The notes under the pieces were generated by a model. The model did no database searches. It saw nothing but the letters and a program-made list of their open reading frames with translations, and was not told the origin of the DNA. From the IMG/VR virus record IMGVR_UViG_3300042294_003019, positions 1 through 20,014 of that record: DNA of 20,014 nucleotides, one strand, 5' to 3'. The translations under genes were made by a program, and so were the position numbers. Shown here piece after piece: positions 18,194-20,014 of this stretch (its first letter is position 1; each line of letters starts with the position of its first letter). This DNA is from a virus.

Positions 18194-18538
18194 ATGCAAG
18201 ACGACATACAGGTCACAACCGTAAAGCACGACATCAATGGCAATCCTCGCCGAGTCGTGCATTTTCTGGCCTTCATTACTGAAGCGGACCGGAAAGCAGC
18301 ACCGGCAGACCACACCAGGGTCGGCCGGCTTTATGATCTGGCACTGGCGCGTTCACGCGCGATCGGCGGCCGGAAGTTTCACAACCAGCAGTTCGGCGGT
18401 GGGATTGTTTTTCAATCCTACTCGGACAACGAACTGCGCAAAGACATCGCCGGTGTGATGGCCGGCGTGGCCATCGAACAGGCGCGCGACCGGATAAAGG
18501 CCGGCATTCTGGCGAAATATGAGGGGGTGTCGGCATGA
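18194..18538 (+). CDS. Hypothetical protein, 114 aa
   Basis: ATG 18194 lies 6 bases after AAAGGAG; the open frame extends upstream through the leader, but that start lacks a ribosome site. The N-terminus is strand-rich (DDIQVTTVKHDINGNPRRVV HFLAF). A basic central part (HTRVGRLYDLALARSRAIGG RKFHN) and a helical C-terminus (ELRKDIAGVMAGVAIEQARD) follow. No domain is recognised. The stop overlaps the next start by ATGA, so translation is coupled to the 61-aa protein. Confidence 0.6.
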   Translation: MQDDIQVTTVKHDINGNPRRVVHFLAFITEADRKAAPADHTRVGRLYDLALARSRAIGGRKFHNQQFGGGIVFQSYSDNELRKDIAGVMAGVAIEQARDRIKAGILAKYEGVSA

Positions 18539-18720
18539 CCGCGCACGAAATCCTCCAAACCGCCGCAGCGTTCAACGCCCGCGCGGATTACGATATTGCG
18601 GCCGCGCTGGAACTATCCGCCGCAGTCATCCGTCATGCGCACCTTGTGCAAGTGGCGAGGACGGAAGCCAAAGATCCGCAGATGATGCTGCCGATCGGCG
18701 AGGAGGCGCCTTTGCCATGA
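18535..18720 (+). CDS. Hypothetical helical protein, 61 aa
   Basis: Linked by ATGA overlaps on both sides (starts at 18535, ends at 18720). The sequence is Ala-rich and probably all helical (MTAHEILQTAAAFNARADYD, then AAALELSAAVIRHAHLVQVA), with an acidic/Pro tail GEEAPLP. It is amphipathic rather than membrane-spanning. No family is recognised. Confidence 0.55.
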   Translation: MTAHEILQTAAAFNARADYDIAAALELSAAVIRHAHLVQVARTEAKDPQMMLPIGEEAPLP

Positions 18721-18860
18721 CCACCGGAGACCATTACCACGAAAGACCCATGATCAACTGGTGCGCCTACTGGCAGATGATGGCCGCCAAACCCACCGAA
18801 ACGCGGCCCTGGTGGGCAGTGATGGCCGCCAAGGTCAGGCAATGGCTAACGCGCGCATGA
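18717..18860 (+). CDS. Hypothetical Trp-rich peptide, 47 aa
   Basis: The ATG at 18717 overlaps the preceding stop (ATGA). Five Trp and three Met-Ala-Ala/Met-Met clusters occur in a short chain (INWCAYWQMMAAKPTETRPW, then WAVMAAKVRQWLTRA). The unit W-x-x-MAAK appears twice, encoded by the repeated DNA word TGATGGCCGCCAA. It may be amphipathic and interact with membrane or protein. The internal duplication suggests recent repeat expansion. Confidence 0.5.
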   Translation: MTTGDHYHERPMINWCAYWQMMAAKPTETRPWWAVMAAKVRQWLTRA

Positions 18861-18964
18861 GTTCCGCATCTGGTCCCGCTAACACCGGGGCCAGCACGGA
18901 GAGCATAACGCAATCCCGGCCGATGATGGCCGCCAAACACACACAAAGGAGACACACAACATGA
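18857..18964 (+). CDS. Possible tiny protein, 35 aa, running through the leader of the next gene
   Basis: A frame from ATG 18857 to TGA 18964 has ATGA overlaps with both the upstream stop and the downstream start. Its residues (SSASGPANTGASTESITQSR, then MMAAKHTQRRHTT) are low complexity. Its last third simply translates the CA-rich leader and the repeat TGATGGCCGCCAAA. The double overlap supports it; the fact that it encodes a regulatory leader, also used non-coding at other genes, counts against it. Confidence 0.3.
   Translation: MSSASGPANTGASTESITQSRPMMAAKHTQRRHTT
18861..18960 (+). repeat. Intergenic element C: hairpin, CA leader, ribosome site
   Basis: CTGGTCCCG-ctaacac-CGGGGCCAG at 18870-18894 (9 pairs, one G-U) starts 10 bases after the stop at 18860. 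CACGGAGAG follows, then CCCGGCCGATGATGGCCGCC, an A/C-rich leader and AAAGGAG (18945-18951), 9 bases before the ATG at 18961. It shares the TGATGGCCGC segment with element D. Confidence 0.55.
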
Positions 18965-19605
18965 CTGAGAAAAAGATCATCAACATCGGGCAACCGGGAG
19001 ACAAGGCAACCGTGCCGCGCATCTCCCGCAGGCTCAACCAGCCGGTGATGGCCGGCGAGGTCAACAAAATCGCTGCGAGGCTGGAGGAAGCACTGCGCGT
19101 GCTCAACGTGCAGGAATGCCCGAGCTGCGCGAAATTGCAGCACCACTGCGAGAACCTCGCCGGGATCTGCACGGACTGCTGGATCGACAATCCAGACTTG
19201 GACGAGAAAATAGATTTCGACCGGATACCGGATCACGAAATCGCACGCCACTGGTGGACGCTGGAGAAAGCGTTGTTCGGCTACAAGGCAACCGGCCTTG
19301 AGCGGGAAGAGTATCGCATGCCATTCGGGCCTAAGTCTTGGCTGTTGGCCGCCAGCATCGAGGCAACTATTGGCGAGCATCGACTGTCCCGTGTTCTGGC
19401 GCGGGACTGGAATGGTCCGCGCATGGGATGGTGGTCGTGGAATGCCATGCGATGGGTGCCCATGTTGGGGCTGGTTCCCCACATCGGAGACCATCCCAAA
19501 GTTGGAGACTACCCGGCATGGCGCAAGTTCTGGAACCACACTGGTGCCGGATGGGATCGTTGCTTTGTGGAAATCCACCAGAACAAACTGAAAAAGGCCG
19601 CCTGA
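18961..19605 (+). CDS. Hypothetical protein with Cys-rich zinc-finger-like segment, 214 aa
   Basis: The ATG has AAAGGAG 9 bases upstream. After a basic N-terminus and a helix (GEVNKIAARLEEALRVLNV), a cluster C53-x2-C56, C63, C70-x2-C73 (ECPSCAKLQHHCENLAGICT then DCW) resembles a zinc ribbon. The C-terminal half is rich in Trp (HWWTLEKALFGYK, PKSWLLAAS, MGWWSWNAMRWVPM, WRKFWNH). No known domain is recognised. A zinc-binding protein that contacts nucleic acid or host protein is a fair guess only. A minus-strand open frame of 292 codons overlaps this gene and is treated as a shadow. Confidence 0.6.
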   Translation: MTEKKIINIGQPGDKATVPRISRRLNQPVMAGEVNKIAARLEEALRVLNVQECPSCAKLQHHCENLAGICTDCWIDNPDLDEKIDFDRIPDHEIARHWWTLEKALFGYKATGLEREEYRMPFGPKSWLLAASIEATIGEHRLSRVLARDWNGPRMGWWSWNAMRWVPMLGLVPHIGDHPKVGDYPAWRKFWNHTGAGWDRCFVEIHQNKLKKAA

Positions 19606-19712
19606 CCTTGACGCCCGACACCGGCCTTTGTCCAATGGGGGCAGAGGCCGGCACGGACGGCAAACATGCTTTCCCGGTGATGGCCGCACCATCGAAATAA
19701 AGGAGACACACA
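19606..19712 (+). repeat. Intergenic element D: long hairpin, CA leader, ribosome site
   Basis: CCGGCCTTTGTCC-aatgg-GGGCAGAGGCCGG at 19621-19651 makes 13 pairs (two G-U) with a 5-base loop, 15 bases after the stop. CACGGACGGC follows, then CCCGGTGATGGCCGCACC and AAAGGAG (19699-19705), 7 bases before the ATG at 19713. The CCGGCC/GGCCGG base and CACGGACGGC tail match element A closely. Confidence 0.6.
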
Positions 19713-20014
19713 ATGAAACAAACAGTTAAGGAGCTGCCGATTCTGGCAGCCATAGAAAACGCATCCCTGGATTACGTCAGGGAATACAGCGACCCGTTGC
19801 TAGTGTCGGCTTACATGACCCTGCTGCCGTTCAAGGACGTTATCGGGAGCGTGTCGGCCGGCCCGCAAAAAGGGGAGAACGAACAAAGCCACATCCTGAT
19901 CGGCTGCGACGATGCCACGCCGGGGCTGCGGTTGTTGTTCGAGATATACGCTGACCGCGTGGTGATGCACGTTCTCACTGTCTGCAAGGACGGCGAGGAA
20001 TTGGCCGATCCGCC
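19713..20014 (+). CDS. Hypothetical protein, first 100 residues, cut by window edge
   Basis: The ATG at 19713 lies 7 bases after AAAGGAG; the frame is open to the right edge. The visible part begins MKQTVKELPILAAIENASLD and has a helix-rich N-terminus, then GENEQSHILIGCDDATPGLR, LLFEIYADRVVMHVLTV and KDGEELADP. It is mildly acidic and looks like a mixed alpha/beta soluble domain. No family is recognised. It uses the same leader type as the four genes before it. Confidence 0.6.
   Translation, partial: MKQTVKELPILAAIENASLDYVREYSDPLLVSAYMTLLPFKDVIGSVSAGPQKGENEQSHILIGCDDATPGLRLLFEIYADRVVMHVLTVCKDGEELADP

Noticed and set aside
16791-19712. CRISPR array in the right arm
   Set aside because: The repeated hairpin elements are hundreds of bases apart with genes between them and are only partly alike; no regular short repeats and spacers.
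18835-19713. Minus-strand frame of 292 codons
   Set aside because: It overlaps the plus-strand gene with a strong AAAGGAG site and two intergenic elements, against the direction of the whole arm; low-complexity Arg/Pro composition.

Overview
The window is part of a tailed double-stranded DNA bacteriophage (Caudoviricetes). The evidence is a large terminase, an acidic scaffold-like head protein next to the N-terminus of a probable major capsid protein, a DnaB-type replicative helicase, a phage-type initiator gene with internal iterons, and long runs of small genes joined by ATGA or TAATG overlaps. GC is high. Nothing identifies the host; AAAGGAG-type ribosome sites on some genes and CA-rich leaders lacking such sites on others fit a Gram-negative host, but this is a guess. 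No integrase, tRNA or CRISPR array was seen.

Layout. From 1 to about 15,680 every gene is on the minus strand, so that arm reads right to left. In transcription order it holds: two HTH proteins and a small unknown gene (15,679-14,299); the initiator with three 13-bp iterons (14,302-13,556); a PD-(D/E)XK protein, a zinc-finger protein and two adjacent glycosyltransferases (13,559-11,604); small genes; DnaB, an Hjc-like nuclease, a candidate single-strand-binding protein and a RecB-like exonuclease (10,841-7,432); a HExxH protein and a string of tiny genes (7,435-6,043); a cytosine-methyltransferase-like gene, a second PD-(D/E)XK protein and a PP-loop ATPase (6,065-4,146); the large terminase (4,029-2,380); three small genes; then scaffold and major capsid protein, which runs off the left edge. 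No portal gene lies between terminase and scaffold.

From 15,803 to the right edge all genes are on the plus strand: a ribbon-helix-helix regulator facing the MerR/AlpA-like HTH gene, an unknown gene, two tandem 26-27 aa membrane peptides, then small, often acidic unknown proteins. I read this as an early or accessory arm.

How the parts work together. The initiator, its in-gene iterons and AT-rich stretch, DnaB, the SSB candidate and the nucleases form a replication and recombination module that resembles the lambda O/ori design. The divergent HTH and RHH genes, with shared operator-like repeats, are the likely control point. The methyltransferase, nuclease-like and PP-loop genes, and perhaps the glycosyltransferases, could modify phage DNA or the host surface.

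The most unusual feature is a repeated intergenic element in the right arm: a GC-rich hairpin, a conserved CACGGA-like stretch, an unstructured CA-rich leader and AAAGGAGACACA just before the start codon. It occurs four times, and related hairpin-plus-leader arrangements appear upstream of the exonuclease and the terminase.
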